A DNA stretch of 64,000 nt from CAWDMC01 sp963803295. GTDB taxonomy: Bacteria; Acidobacteriota; Terriglobia; UBA7540. Each line of letters starts with the position of its first letter. Positions within the stretch are counted from its first letter, which is position 1. Under the pieces are notes generated by a model. That model did not search any database, was not told where the DNA came from, and saw only the letters and a program-made list of their open reading frames with translations. The DNA is taken from contig CAWDMC010000009.1 in the NCBI GenBank assembly GCA_963803295.1, positions 372,001-436,000 on the forward strand. Direction: 5' to 3'. Position numbers and translations under genes: made by a program. Below, one piece after another: positions 50,602 to 61,856 of the stretch.

Positions 50602-52161
50602 CTATTCCTTTGCCACAACCTCCTGGGCTGCGGCTGCTGCCTGCACTTTACTGTGACGACGCCCGTATCCGAAATAAACGGCCATACCGATGATCAACCA
50701 GGCGATCAGGCGTATCCACGTGGCGAGCGGCAGACTCGCCATCATGCCAAAGGAGATCAATGCCCCGAGAATTGGTACGGCCGGGACCCACGGCGTTTTG
50801 AAGGGGCGAGGTAGCTCAGGCCGCCGCACCCGCAGCACCCACACGCCCATGCACACAATCACGAATGCCAGCAGGGTGCCGATATTCACCAGGGCCGAGA
50901 GGTCCTGGATGGTGAGCACTGAAGCAAAGAAGGCCGCGAAAAGGCCCACCACAATTGACGTGATCCACGGGGTGCGGAAGCGCGAGTGCACGGCGCTGGC
51001 CCACTTGAAGAACAGGCCGTCACTCGACATTGAATACAGGACGCGTGACTGTCCAAACAGCATTACTAACATGACGCTGGCGAGTCCGGCGACCACGCCT
51101 GCGTCTACCAGGATGCTACCCCAGTGGACTCCGATAGCCTCCACTCCGACGGCCACCGGATCCGCCACGTTCAGAGTCTTATAAGGCACGATAGCGGTGA
51201 GTAGTCCCGCCACCACAATGTAGAGGATGGTGCAGATGATCAGCGATCCGATGATGCCAAGTGGCATATCCTTCTGTGGATTCCTGGCTTCCTGGGCGGA
51301 GGTGGAGACAGCATCGAAACCGATGTAGGCAAAGAAGATCACCGCCGCACCGCGTGCAATTCCCGACCAACCGAAGGCTCCAAAGTGTCCCAGGTTGGGC
51401 GGAATAAAGGGGTGCCAGTTCGCGGACGCCACATCAGGATGCTTCAGCACGAACATCGTGGCCAACCCGATAAAGACGAGAACCACCACCAACTTGACCA
51501 TCACCATGGCGGAGTTGACGTTGGCTGATTCACGCACGCCGATGACGAGGACCACCGTAACCACCGAGATGGCGAGAAAGGCCAGGAGATTAAAATGGGC
51601 CAGGACATGGGGCAGCGTTGCTGGATTGATGCCGGCAGCTTCGAGCACCGGACGGACGGTGCTTAGAGCCGACCACCTGCCCGCATAGAACACCATCTCA
51701 GTTCCCGGTGTTGCCGTCCATTGAGGGGGGAGCTGAATGCCAAAATCGCGGAGAAGACTGACGAAATAACCGCTCCAGCCAGAAGCTACCGTAGCCGCTC
51801 CGAACGCGTATTCGAGCACCAGGTCCCAGCCGATAATCCAGGCAAAGATCTCGCCCAGGGTGGCGTACCCGTAGGTATAAGCGGAGCCCGCAACGGGGAT
51901 CAGGGCGGCAAACTCGGTATAGCAAAGGCCAGCAAACGTGCATCCAATGCCCGCAAGGATAAACGATAAGACAATCGAAGGCCCGGCATGAGTAGCAGCC
52001 GCCTGGCCGGTGAGGACAAAAATACCGGTGCCAATGATGGCTCCTATACCGAGCGTGATAAGGTTAATGGGCCCAAGCGCTCGCTTCAGGCTATGCTCGC
52101 CGTGCTCCCCGGCTTCCAGCATAATCTTGTCAAGCGGCTTGGTCGTGAACACATTCGACAT
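50602..52161 (-). CDS. APC-family cationic amino acid transporter-like permease
   Basis: 519 residues, 12-14 predicted helices. It begins MSNVFTTKPLDKIMLEAGEH with AGGGGGAA in front. Helix 1 carries LGIGAIIGTGIFVLTGQAAA, and CYTEFAALIPVAGSAYTYGY is the CAT/YfnA-type helix 3. RGAAVIFFAYIGFDAVSTSA is helix 6, and QEARNPQKDMP follows it. This set of motifs is typical of cationic or broad-range amino acid uniporters/antiporters (YhdG/CAT group). A permease of a different subgroup lies 129 nt upstream. Confidence 0.9.
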   Translation of the reverse strand: MSNVFTTKPLDKIMLEAGEHGEHSLKRALGPINLITLGIGAIIGTGIFVLTGQAAATHAGPSIVLSFILAGIGCTFAGLCYTEFAALIPVAGSAYTYGYATLGEIFAWIIGWDLVLEYAFGAATVASGWSGYFVSLLRDFGIQLPPQWTATPGTEMVFYAGRWSALSTVRPVLEAAGINPATLPHVLAHFNLLAFLAISVVTVVLVIGVRESANVNSAMVMVKLVVVLVFIGLATMFVLKHPDVASANWHPFIPPNLGHFGAFGWSGIARGAAVIFFAYIGFDAVSTSAQEARNPQKDMPLGIIGSLIICTILYIVVAGLLTAIVPYKTLNVADPVAVGVEAIGVHWGSILVDAGVVAGLASVMLVMLFGQSRVLYSMSSDGLFFKWASAVHSRFRTPWITSIVVGLFAAFFASVLTIQDLSALVNIGTLLAFVIVCMGVWVLRVRRPELPRPFKTPWVPAVPILGALISFGMMASLPLATWIRLIAWLIIGMAVYFGYGRRHSKVQAAAAAQEVVAKE

Positions 52162-52290
52162 TCAGGTTCCCCCTTCTGAGAGAGGCAGCAACGGGAAGTC
52201 AGGTCGCGCAGACCCTCTCTTCTCAGAATCTGCGGCGCTTCGCAGTTCGTGGAAACCAGCCGCAGACTTCCTGAGAAACGCAGGCGAGCG

Positions 52291-53763
52291 CTACGCTGGT
52301 TTGCGCGCGCCTCGATGCCACAAATAATAAACCGGGACGCCGAGCGCCACAATGCACAAGCCCGCAATGCTCTGCAACGTCTTGTGGGTAAGCAGCGCCC
52401 ATTCAACGAAAGCCGCTACCAGAACGTAGAGCGCCGGCAACACTGGATATCCCCAAGCCCGGTACGGCCGTGGAGCTTCAGGGCGCGTTCGCCGCAAGCG
52501 AAACAGGCCAAGGATGGTGAGGACATAGAACAGGACAGCGGCGAAGATCACGTAATCGAGCAACTCGCTATAGGTTCCGCTGAGTGTCAGCAGACTTGCC
52601 CAGATCGCCTGCACCAGCAACGAGACTACCGGCGTGTGGTAGCGCGGGTTTACGGTGCCGACGGCGCGGAAGAAGAGACTATCTTTCGCCATGGCATAGT
52701 AGACGCGCGCACCGGCCAGGGTCAGTCCGTTGATGCAGCCGAAAGTCGAAACCACGATCGCGGCCGCGATCAGCCGGGCGCCCTTAGAGCCAAAAACCAG
52801 TTGCGCCGCTGCTGTGGCCACGCGGTCTTCAGCAGCATACTGGATTCCACGTTGCAGGATCGAGACCCCATTGGGCGTTCCGTAGAACGGCAGGATTTTG
52901 AGGTAAACCCAGTTGCAGGCCGTGTACAGGCAGGCGATCACCAGCGTTCCCAGGAAGAGGGCCAGGGGCAGGTTACGCCTGGGATTCACCACTTCGGCGC
53001 CCGTGAAGGTGACGTTGTTCCAGGCATCGGAGGAAAACAGGGGGCCGACCAGAGCCACCGCAATCAAAGTCAACGTCGCAAATCCCCAAGGGACTCCCTG
53101 TCCGGTCGAAGGAAGCGCGACATTAAAGTTCGGATGAGAAGTTGCGACCCACCAGATGCCCATCACAATGATCCCAAGCAAAGCCGCAACCTTGAGCACC
53201 GTGAAGACGTTTTGTACCCAGGCGCCGGCGCGCAGTCCGAACACATTAATGACAGCAAGCGAAAACAATCCAAGAATGGCGACAAGCTGCTGCGAAGATA
53301 CCGTCAAGGCTGTGAAATGGCCGAACAAATTCACGCTGCCGAGGTTCAACAGGACATTCCGGGCCGAGATCCAAGGAAAGAACACACCGAGGAACTTGCC
53401 AAAAGCTACGGCCACGGCGGCGATGGTGCCGGTCTGGATCACCAGGAAGAGCGTCCAGCCGTAGAGGAAGCCGTATAACGGGCCGAAGGCTTCGCGCAGG
53501 TAGACGTATTGGCCGCCGGCGTGCGGCATCATGGCGGCCAACTCGCCATAGGTCACGGCAGCAGCGATGGTCATTAATCCGCTGATAATCCAGGTGAGCA
53601 GCAAAAGGGAGGGCGATTGCAGTTCTCGCGCCATTTCTGCGGCTACGATGAAAATGCCGGAGCCAATCATCGAGCCCATGACGATGGTGGTCGCGTCAAA
53701 CAGGCGCAGTCCGGGCACGAGCTCGGTGGTACTCTCAGGCGAATTGGGCAGCGGCGATCCCAT
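52291..53763 (-). CDS. APC-family amino acid permease (LAT-like)
   Basis: 490 residues. Helix 1: LFDATTIVMGSMIGSGIFIV; helix 3: GELAAMMPHAGGQYVYLREAFGPL; FSSDAWNNVTFTGAEVVNPR is helix 6 with its trailing loop. The SDAWNNV segment resembles the light-chain exchangers and YkbA/SteT-type serine/threonine permeases. It ends in a basic cytoplasmic tail. It is more similar in layout to the permease at 41826 than to the one at 50602. Substrate unknown. Confidence 0.9.
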   Translation of the reverse strand: MGSPLPNSPESTTELVPGLRLFDATTIVMGSMIGSGIFIVAAEMARELQSPSLLLLTWIISGLMTIAAAVTYGELAAMMPHAGGQYVYLREAFGPLYGFLYGWTLFLVIQTGTIAAVAVAFGKFLGVFFPWISARNVLLNLGSVNLFGHFTALTVSSQQLVAILGLFSLAVINVFGLRAGAWVQNVFTVLKVAALLGIIVMGIWWVATSHPNFNVALPSTGQGVPWGFATLTLIAVALVGPLFSSDAWNNVTFTGAEVVNPRRNLPLALFLGTLVIACLYTACNWVYLKILPFYGTPNGVSILQRGIQYAAEDRVATAAAQLVFGSKGARLIAAAIVVSTFGCINGLTLAGARVYYAMAKDSLFFRAVGTVNPRYHTPVVSLLVQAIWASLLTLSGTYSELLDYVIFAAVLFYVLTILGLFRLRRTRPEAPRPYRAWGYPVLPALYVLVAAFVEWALLTHKTLQSIAGLCIVALGVPVYYLWHRGARKPA

Positions 53764-53833
53764 AGAATCGTCGGGTAGGCTTCACTGTGGTCTGTAATGC
53801 TCGGTAGTTGCGGTGCTGAAAAAAGGACAGATC

Positions 53834-54466
53834 TCAATCCGACATTCGGAGCGTGCGCAGGAACTCCCTGGCTCGCCAGGCGACATCCTCAGCCTGGAGC
53901 AGATCCCCAATGACCGCCACAGAATCGGCCCCAGCCTCGATCACCAGCCGAGCCCGCTCCAAAGTGATCCCGCCAATTGCCACCAGCGGCTTCGAAGTCG
54001 CTTGCCGGGCTGCTCTCAATCCTTCGAGTCCAACGACGGGATCGGGGTTGTCTTTGCTTGCTGTCGCGAAAATGGGACCGAACGCCAGATAGTCTGCTGG
54101 CGACCGATCCGCCTCGCGCACCTGCCCGATATTATGAGTGGAAAGGCCGATAAACAAGCGTTCGCCCACCACCCGGCGGCCCAACTCCACCGGCAAATCG
54201 GCCTGCCCCAGATGGACCCCATCGGCTCCCGCTGCCAGCGCTACGTCCGCACGATCGTTCACAACCAGGGTTCCACCGGCAGCGTGAACGATCTTTGCCA
54301 GCCTCTGGGAGTTCTCAAAGAGAAGCCGTGACGAGGCGCTTTTATCACGATACTGGATCAATCTGGCGCCCGCTTGCAGCAGAACTTCCGCTATCTCGAT
54401 GGTCGTCCGCCCGTCCGTGTGCGGCGCGTCTACTATCGCATATAGTCGAGAGATGGGAAGATTCAT
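53834..54466 (-). CDS. thiE: thiamine phosphate synthase
   Basis: TIM-barrel enzyme coupling HMP-PP with HET-P to thiamine phosphate. From the ATG at 54466 (MNLPISRLYAIVDAPHTDGR) it is 210 residues, the family norm; an upstream ATG at 54538 would overlap the accC stop. Motifs: GARLIQYRDKSASSRLLFEN; TLVVNDRADVALAAGADGVH; LGQADLP; VAIGGITLERARLVIEAGAD. No ribosome site is obvious for either start. Downstream of accC in the same direction and probably in its operon. Confidence 0.92.
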   Translation of the reverse strand: MNLPISRLYAIVDAPHTDGRTTIEIAEVLLQAGARLIQYRDKSASSRLLFENSQRLAKIVHAAGGTLVVNDRADVALAAGADGVHLGQADLPVELGRRVVGERLFIGLSTHNIGQVREADRSPADYLAFGPIFATASKDNPDPVVGLEGLRAARQATSKPLVAIGGITLERARLVIEAGADSVAVIGDLLQAEDVAWRAREFLRTLRMSD

Positions 54467-54515
54467 TGATTCGGATGCCGGGGAGTTCCCCCAGGACTTC
54501 TGCGTTAGCAGATCG

Positions 54516-55871
<1,356 letters not shown>

Positions 55872-55935
55872 CGGGTCAGAAATCCGGCGTCAGCGGTCAG
55901 CAAACCTCTCTCGGTTTAGGGCTGAGGACTGAAAG

Positions 55936-56499
55936 CTATCTCTTGTGCGATGGCCTAATGGCGAACAAGGGCTGCCCGTACTCCACCGGTTGCCCATTTT
56001 CCACGTACGCTCGCGCGATCTCACCGGCGATTTCCGACTCGATCTCGTTCATCAGTTTCATGGCCTCGATGATGCACAAGACCTGCCCGATCTCGACGAC
56101 ATCGCCCACATTGACGAAGGACGGAGCACTGGGGGCCGAAGCAGAATAGAATGTGCCCACGATGGGAGATTTGATGACGTACAGGTCTTCGGTTAACTCA
56201 GAGGCAGTCGGTTCAGCCCCGCTGCCGCCCGGTACCAGCTCCGGCGAAGCCGCCGGTGTGCCTGCCGCAATCGGAGCAACTGGGTTGGCCGCGACCCCAG
56301 GAACCGGAGGTGTTACCGGAGTTACCGCCGCCTGCTCCGGCACGATTCGACCGCGCTTGATATGAATGCGCAGGCCGTTCTTCTCCATCTCGAACTCGGC
56401 CACATCCCTCTCGGTAAGTACATCGATCAGGGCCCGGATTTCGTCGATATCCCACGAGCGATCGGCGACGTTTCCCTTCCTCGAACTTCTAGCCGCCAT
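55936..56499 (-). CDS. accB: biotin carboxyl carrier protein of acetyl-CoA carboxylase
   Basis: 187 residues from ATG 56499, spaced properly after AGGAG; a GTG at 56523 lies within that site's upstream region. Residues 15-55 form the N-terminal dimerisation helices (DEIRALIDVLTERDVAEFEM). A Pro/Ala-rich flexible linker covers about 55-105. The C-terminal biotinyl domain has the E-A-M-K-L-M-N-E motif with the biotinylated Lys at about residue 148. Start of an accB-accC-thiE unit. Confidence 0.95.
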   Translation of the reverse strand: MAARSSRKGNVADRSWDIDEIRALIDVLTERDVAEFEMEKNGLRIHIKRGRIVPEQAAVTPVTPPVPGVAANPVAPIAAGTPAASPELVPGGSGAEPTASELTEDLYVIKSPIVGTFYSASAPSAPSFVNVGDVVEIGQVLCIIEAMKLMNEIESEIAGEIARAYVENGQPVEYGQPLFAIRPSHKR

Positions 56500-56613
56500 T
56501 CTGGTTGACTCCTGCTCCACCAACGTGCCGCACGGCCGTTTAAGCCATGAAGAAGCTGTCGCCTGCTTGACAAGGCTAGCGAGGGTTCTGTTGCCGGTCC
56601 ATCCCTTCGCTGA

Positions 56614-57732
56614 TTATTCGATGAACCAATCGTGCTTTGTGAGCGGTGTGAGAGTGTTTGCCCCGTTCATCGTAACCTCAAGCGTATCCTCGATACGGAT
56701 GCCGCCAAAACCTTCCAGATAGATGCCGGGCTCTACCGTAACCACCGACCCTGTTACAAGAAGAGCCCTCTCCCCGCGCGCCAGGCGGGGAGCCTCATGC
56801 ACTTCCAGGCCAACCCCATGACCTGTGCTGTGGGTGAAAAATCGATCTAAGTTTTGCCGCTCCAGAGAATGGCGCGCTACAGCATCGACGTGGGAAGCCT
56901 TGACTCCCTGCCGCAGGGCCTCGGCGGCTCTCTCCTGGCTCTCCCGGACCGCACCGTACAGCTGCCGGATGCGCCGCCCCGGCCGACCCAGGTAGTAGGT
57001 CCTCGTCATGTCCGCCGCGTAGCCGCCGAGTATAGCACCAAGATCCAGAATCACCAACTCGCCTTTGGACATTGCTTTGGCCGAAGCGCGGGCGTGAGGC
57101 AAAGCAGTGCGAGGTCCGGAGGCCACGATGGTCTCAAAGGCCGGTCCGTCGCCGCCTGCGAGCTTCATCCGATATTCAATCTCAGCGGCCACGTCGCATT
57201 CACGGACGCCCGGCCGCAGCATCGGACGGACTCCCTCCAGGACCGCCGAGGTCAAGCGGCCGGCCGCAGCAATCAGTTCGACCTCAGCCGGTTCCTTGCT
57301 AACCCTTAGCTCCTCGACCAGTGGACCCGCCGGCACAAACCCTACTCTGGTTCCGGTTTCGGATTGGAGCGATCGCAATCCTGCCGCGGTGATATGGAAA
57401 TCCTCAAACGCCACCCTTTTGGCTCTGCGCCGTCCTAGCCATCGGGCAACGCCCCTGGCGAGCGGCCCTTTCTCTTCTTTAACTTCGACCTCCAACCCCG
57501 TCTCACCAGCCTGGAGGGTGTAGCGCGGATCGACAAAAAGCACTTGGCGAGTAGGTCCGAACACCGCCATGCCCGCGCTTCCCCTGAAATTCGTGAGGTA
57601 GAAGATATTGGCCGGCTTGGTCACGATCAGAAATGGCAGGTTGCGTGTCCGAAGAAGATCTCGCAGACGCTCCTGTCGCCGCCTGATTGAGAGCCCCGCT
57701 TCACTTGGATTGGAATTCGCCGCTCGAGCCAC
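56614..57732 (-). CDS. Xaa-Pro aminopeptidase-type M24 peptidase
   Basis: 372-residue pita-bread metallopeptidase. The N-terminal creatinase-like domain covers about 20-135 (FYLTNFRGSAGMAVFG). The catalytic domain has metal ligands in order: Asp (LVILDLGAILGGYAADMTR, two Asp), His (HSTGHGVGLEVHEAPRL), Glu (VTVEPGIYLEGFGG) and Glu (IRIEDTLEV). All five ligands are present. It removes N-terminal residues before proline. A pepP-accB-accC order is common in bacteria. The 5' end is taken at 57732; no strong ribosome site decides it. Confidence 0.92.
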   Translation of the reverse strand: MARAANSNPSEAGLSIRRRQERLRDLLRTRNLPFLIVTKPANIFYLTNFRGSAGMAVFGPTRQVLFVDPRYTLQAGETGLEVEVKEEKGPLARGVARWLGRRRAKRVAFEDFHITAAGLRSLQSETGTRVGFVPAGPLVEELRVSKEPAEVELIAAAGRLTSAVLEGVRPMLRPGVRECDVAAEIEYRMKLAGGDGPAFETIVASGPRTALPHARASAKAMSKGELVILDLGAILGGYAADMTRTYYLGRPGRRIRQLYGAVRESQERAAEALRQGVKASHVDAVARHSLERQNLDRFFTHSTGHGVGLEVHEAPRLARGERALLVTGSVVTVEPGIYLEGFGGIRIEDTLEVTMNGANTLTPLTKHDWFIE

Positions 57733-57921
57733 TCGAACATTCTATCATTGCAGGAACCTTGCGATCTTACCGAGGGTCGGGCCGGCCGCGGGTACAAACG
57801 AGTGTCGGCCGCAAGAACCGAGGAATACAGAACTGGGAAAGAGACGAAGGAGAATAGTTCGTCTTCTCGCAATGAAGGTGTTTCGGGATTCTTGCCTCGG
57901 GACAGAGGAAATCGAGACTGC

Positions 57922-57961
57922 TATCGAGGTGGAGGAGGCAAAGGGGCCTTCCACCTCGATA
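57922..57961 (-). terminator. terminator-like hairpin after pilQ
   Basis: TATCGAGGTGGA (57922-57933) pairs perfectly over 12 bp with TCCACCTCGATA (57950-57961) around a 16-base loop, 28 nt past the pilQ stop. There is no long T-tract. The remainder of 57733-57988 shows no gene. Confidence 0.6.
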
Positions 57962-57988
57962 ACTTGCGCCACGTGCGGAGCAATCGAC

Positions 57989-60562
57989 TTAAGAGACAAC
58001 CTGAGGCGTGACGAAGAACAGCAATTCCTGATCTTGATCCTCATCGTCCTTCGCTTTGAACAGGTCGCCTAGTATGGGGACATTGCCGATTCCCGGTACC
58101 TGGTTGTTCGAGCGCTTCCGGCTGGTCACCTTCACGCCGCCAAAAACCACGGTCCCACCGTCGGGCACCAGTACCTGGGTTGTGACTTGCTGGGTGTTGA
58201 TCTGGGGATTCCCGCTGGTACCTATCACTGCTCCCGGAGTGGCGTTGACTACTTTGATGGTCAGGAATACGCTGCCGTCGCCGGTAACCTGCGGAGTTAC
58301 GTCAAGCTGCAGACTGGCGTTGATGTATTGCACGCTGATCGTGTTGTTGATGGTGGTCTGAATGGGAATCTGAGCTCCCTGAATGACCTCTCCCGGCATG
58401 TTATCCTGCGTGACCAGAGAGGGCGCCGATATCGTCTTAGCCTGCTGGCGTTGTTCCGCGGCCCCGATGGCAGCGTTGATGAAATAGTTCTTGCTGGCGT
58501 TGGTGATGGCCAGCACTCCGAAACCCGAGGCTATGCCAGGGGTGATCGCGGACGCTGTGCCCGCGATCCCACGGATATTGTTCGGTATCCACACCGATGA
58601 CGACCCCGAGCCTGACGGAGTAGGGGATCCGGCGTTAACCCCAGGGGACCCGCTGGCCCCGCCACCTTTGGTGCTACCGGAGGGGTTGGTGAGAGCTCCT
58701 GACAACGCTGAAGAGAGAGTCTTGGTGAAGTTGGAACTGGCCTGAACGATCCTGGCTTGAATGCTGATCTGCTTGGTCTTGTTATCCAGCTTAGCGATCA
58801 CGCCGTCGATAATGGGGATCTGTGAGGCCGCGTCGGTAACAATCACCGCGTTGTCTCGCACATCCGCCATCACGCTTCCCCGTTTGCTGAGTACACCTGG
58901 AAGCTTTTGCAGCAGCGTGGCGATTCCGGGTATGGGTACGGTCTGCGGTCCCTGCTGGCTTATGCCTGAATTTGAGCCCAATTGCCGGTCCTCAGCATGC
59001 GCATATTTTAGAGATCGGAACACCGTAACCAGGGGAGTTGCCTGAGAACGAGCTTCCGCGAGCTTAGCGGTGCCTTCCTGTTCGGCCGTCAACGTGGAGA
59101 CCTTAGCGATGCGCAGAACGTTGCCTTCCAGGGTCTTACCCAGCCCGTTGTTTTTCAGAACGATTTCGAGTGCCTGATCCCAAGGTACATCATCAAGCAC
59201 CAACGTAACGCTTCCGGCCACGTCGGGATCCACTACAATGTTTAGACCACTCACTTCGTGGATGAGGCGGAAGAAATCCTTCAGGTCCACGTCCTTCAAG
59301 TTAACTGAGATTTTCTCGCCACTGTAATCAGAAGGGGCTGGCTCCCAGGCGTGCGGCGCTGAGGCCGTGCCCACGGGCAGCACCCCGCCGGCGTCAGGGC
59401 TGATTTTGCTCGCAAGGGTTTTGGCAGCTTCCTCAGCCTTCCGCACCTCTGGCGTTCCCGCGGGGACGGCGGACGCATCTGCTCGCAAGCCGGCGAAACG
59501 ATCTCTGGACTGGCTCGGTCGAGGCCTAAGGTTCGCCGTTGTCAGGGCCGGAGCAGGGGCTTTCCGCGCAGTCTTGTCCTTGGACTGGCCGGCATTCTCA
59601 GTCGAAGGATGGCTTGTCCCAGGCGTCTGCCCAACCGAAACCGGCCTTCTGGCTTTGGCAGACGTTGAATCACCCTGAGTGGCGGAGCTCGAAAGGGCAA
59701 ATGAAGATCTGACGGGCGCCGATCTAGAAACCGCGCGAACTGCTTCCGACTTTGAAGTCTGCGCCGAAGTCTGAGCGGCCGGCGGAACAGCCTTGGAAGC
59801 GGAATTCGCCTTTGGCAAATTGGCCTCCTGAGCCAGTGTCTGCGATCGCAGGAGGCCCGGAGTGCCGTGCAGATAATGCTGTTTGCTGCTTGCAGGAGGG
59901 TCTGGCGAGGACGGCGGTGCCGCCGCGGAGCCCACATTCTGGTATGAAGAAGACGCCGGTCCGGAGAGCATAGCGCCGGGCTTACGCTGAACCGTACTCG
60001 GTCCCGAGCCAACGCCTTTTGCAACGGCCTTTGCAGGTGTCTCAGGAGATTTCGTCCCTTCTTTTGCTCCTGCCGCTGTGATTGTATTGCGAGAATTCAG
60101 GAGGATCCGCAGTCCGGTTGCGACTGACTCGATCTCAAATTTCGGATTTCCCACCAGTTGAGCCACGACCCTTACCACGCTGCCGGCGTCGTCCGAGCGC
60201 TGTGCCACTCGCACTTCGCTGATCAGGGTTGAATCTCCGGAATACGACTTCGGAGCGGTAGGAAACTTCGCATTCTCAATGTCCACCACCAGGCACCGTG
60301 AATTGTCCATGCGAACAGTGTGATAGTGCAGCGGATGCTTAGAACTCACCTGGATCATCGTCTGACCGGCGTCCTGCACTACCTGAACTTGAGAGGGCAT
60401 AATGGTAACAGGAAGCAAAACAGAGGAATCGTTGGCCGGTCCGGTCTTCACAGACGTCTTCGGGTGCTCGCCAGTCCCGGACTGCGGCAGGGCCGCGCCT
60501 GGTCCTGAGGTTCCGGCGAGAAATGCTATGCTCGTGACAAATAGAAGAATTTGGTGTCTCAT
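57989..60562 (-). CDS. pilQ: type IV pilus secretin PilQ
   Basis: Outer membrane secretin, 857 residues. Signal peptide: MRHQILLFVTSIAFLAGTSG. AMIN domain at about 58-165 (PSQVQVVQDAGQTMIQVSSK). A low-complexity Ser/Ala/Pro linker of about 250 residues is next. An STN/N0 domain at about 425-490 (KISVNLKDVDLKDFFRLIHE) is followed by an N1-type domain and the secretin barrel (VPDGGTVVFGGVKVTSRKR; VPGIGNVPILGDLFKAK). It ends LLFFVTPQVVS. Only one AMIN domain is present, and the linker is longer than in Pseudomonas PilQ. Overlaps pilP by ATGA at 60562-60559. Confidence 0.95.
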   Translation of the reverse strand: MRHQILLFVTSIAFLAGTSGPGAALPQSGTGEHPKTSVKTGPANDSSVLLPVTIMPSQVQVVQDAGQTMIQVSSKHPLHYHTVRMDNSRCLVVDIENAKFPTAPKSYSGDSTLISEVRVAQRSDDAGSVVRVVAQLVGNPKFEIESVATGLRILLNSRNTITAAGAKEGTKSPETPAKAVAKGVGSGPSTVQRKPGAMLSGPASSSYQNVGSAAAPPSSPDPPASSKQHYLHGTPGLLRSQTLAQEANLPKANSASKAVPPAAQTSAQTSKSEAVRAVSRSAPVRSSFALSSSATQGDSTSAKARRPVSVGQTPGTSHPSTENAGQSKDKTARKAPAPALTTANLRPRPSQSRDRFAGLRADASAVPAGTPEVRKAEEAAKTLASKISPDAGGVLPVGTASAPHAWEPAPSDYSGEKISVNLKDVDLKDFFRLIHEVSGLNIVVDPDVAGSVTLVLDDVPWDQALEIVLKNNGLGKTLEGNVLRIAKVSTLTAEQEGTAKLAEARSQATPLVTVFRSLKYAHAEDRQLGSNSGISQQGPQTVPIPGIATLLQKLPGVLSKRGSVMADVRDNAVIVTDAASQIPIIDGVIAKLDNKTKQISIQARIVQASSNFTKTLSSALSGALTNPSGSTKGGGASGSPGVNAGSPTPSGSGSSSVWIPNNIRGIAGTASAITPGIASGFGVLAITNASKNYFINAAIGAAEQRQQAKTISAPSLVTQDNMPGEVIQGAQIPIQTTINNTISVQYINASLQLDVTPQVTGDGSVFLTIKVVNATPGAVIGTSGNPQINTQQVTTQVLVPDGGTVVFGGVKVTSRKRSNNQVPGIGNVPILGDLFKAKDDEDQDQELLFFVTPQVVS

Positions 60563-61170
60563 TTTGCCTCTGCGGGCACTGAACCCAGCCGCTTTACGAC
60601 TTCGCGGGATTGGAACTGACCCTCAGAATCAAGGTAGTCCTCCCGGAAGAACACCGCGTCGGCCGTAATCCGGCTGACCACGCCGTCGTAAATAACGTCG
60701 TTCACGTGCAGAAAATAGGCGAGATTCGTCGTGCCCGTGACCACCGCGATCATCTGTGGTGGAGTGCCACGGGAGTCCTGCTCCGAGGCCTGGGAATCCG
60801 ATCCCCCGCGCACGACACCCCGGATCTTCAGTTCCCCAACAATGAGGCCCCGTTTTCCGGGAGGCCGCGGCCCCTTGAAAAGCATGTGGGCGTTCCGGGC
60901 TTCGGCAGAGAGAGGAACAGGCAGCTTGAAGGGATCGCGAAGTCGGACGGCTGAGCCTGTCCTGCCTGTTTTGTCCGTGGTTGTTTTGGTTCCTCCCGGC
61001 AGCGGCGTGGCTGCTAGCGGTTGGCCGGTAGTGCCGGGGAACTCCGGCTTAGATTGGGCCAGCAGTGCAAGATTGGCAGCCAACACCAGAATAAGCGGAC
61101 ACGCGCCCACGCAGCGGGCAAGGATGGCGTTCCCAGTTCGATTTGATCCTCTAAGCCGTTTCGCGTTCAT
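60559..61170 (-). CDS. pilP: type IV pilus inner-membrane lipoprotein-like PilP
   Basis: 203 residues. N-terminal hydrophobic segment (AILARCVGACPLILVLAANLA), a Pro/Thr-rich linker, then the small beta-domain at about 110-200 (LKIRGVVRGG; YFLHVNDVIYDGVVSRITAD; VFFREDYLD). PilP links the PilN/PilO dimer to PilQ. The lipobox cysteine used in Pseudomonas is not convincing here, so it may stay anchored by the helix. Position between pilO and pilQ is canonical. Confidence 0.88.
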   Translation of the reverse strand: MNAKRLRGSNRTGNAILARCVGACPLILVLAANLALLAQSKPEFPGTTGQPLAATPLPGGTKTTTDKTGRTGSAVRLRDPFKLPVPLSAEARNAHMLFKGPRPPGKRGLIVGELKIRGVVRGGSDSQASEQDSRGTPPQMIAVVTGTTNLAYFLHVNDVIYDGVVSRITADAVFFREDYLDSEGQFQSREVVKRLGSVPAEAK

Positions 61171-61176
61171 AGCAGC

Positions 61177-61779
61177 TCACCGTTTTGGCGCAGCCGGTGG
61201 TAGTGGCTGGCGGTTGTAGTAGGTTGTGAGGACAAAGTTCGCGCCCACGGTCTCGCTAGACATCACTTCATACTTACCCAAGCCCCCGCCGCCGGGACTG
61301 CCCAAAGCCAGTCCGCCGACACTGGCGATACGCTGTAGCCCGGCAAGACGATCGAAGAAGCCAAGCATGTCGTAATAGGTTCCATCGATCCGCAGCTTGA
61401 ACGGGACCTCGACGTAAGACTCCCGCGGTAGGGGCGGCATGGCTACCAAGCTGCGGATATGAACCCCTGCCGATTTGGCCGAAGCAGTAACGCTGTTGAT
61501 GAAAGCGTCCGCGTCGACTTCATCAGGAACGGTTGCCTGCAGCGCCTTCAGTTGCACACCCAACTCAGCGATCCGCTTCAAATATGCTCCCCGCTGCGAT
61601 TCGAAGGCCCGGTTGCGCATGTTTTGCGATTCCAGCGTCTGTACCTGTACCGCCAATTGGTCGCGCTGCTGGCTCAAGGGAGCCAAAAGGTAGTAGTAGA
61701 TCGCGCCGGCCATCACCACCGGCAGTAGCACTACCACCACCGTCTGCGTGGAAGGAGAGAGATCCTCAAAACTCGCCAT
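61177..61779 (-). CDS. pilO: type IV pilus assembly protein PilO
   Basis: 200 residues from ATG 61779, placed after GAGGAAGG. One membrane helix (TVVVVLLPVVMAGAIYYYLL), a coiled coil at about 45-85 (SQQRDQLAVQVQTLESQNMR), then a ferredoxin-like periplasmic domain (DADAFINSVTASAKSAGVHI; YVEVPFKLRIDGTYYDMLGF). It pairs with PilN in the alignment complex. A 77-nt gap with a small hairpin separates it from pilN. Confidence 0.93.
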   Translation of the reverse strand: MASFEDLSPSTQTVVVVLLPVVMAGAIYYYLLAPLSQQRDQLAVQVQTLESQNMRNRAFESQRGAYLKRIAELGVQLKALQATVPDEVDADAFINSVTASAKSAGVHIRSLVAMPPLPRESYVEVPFKLRIDGTYYDMLGFFDRLAGLQRIASVGGLALGSPGGGGLGKYEVMSSETVGANFVLTTYYNRQPLPPAAPKR

Positions 61780-61856
61780 CGTTACCTTCCTCAAGAGACA
61801 CGGGCATTAACTCCTGGCACCGGATCGGCCGCCCTGAGGCGGCTTTGAACGTGCTT

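Noticed and set aside
52249..53478. 409-codon plus-strand frame
   Set aside because: Shadow of the amino acid permease on the minus strand, with charged low-complexity translation and no family signature.
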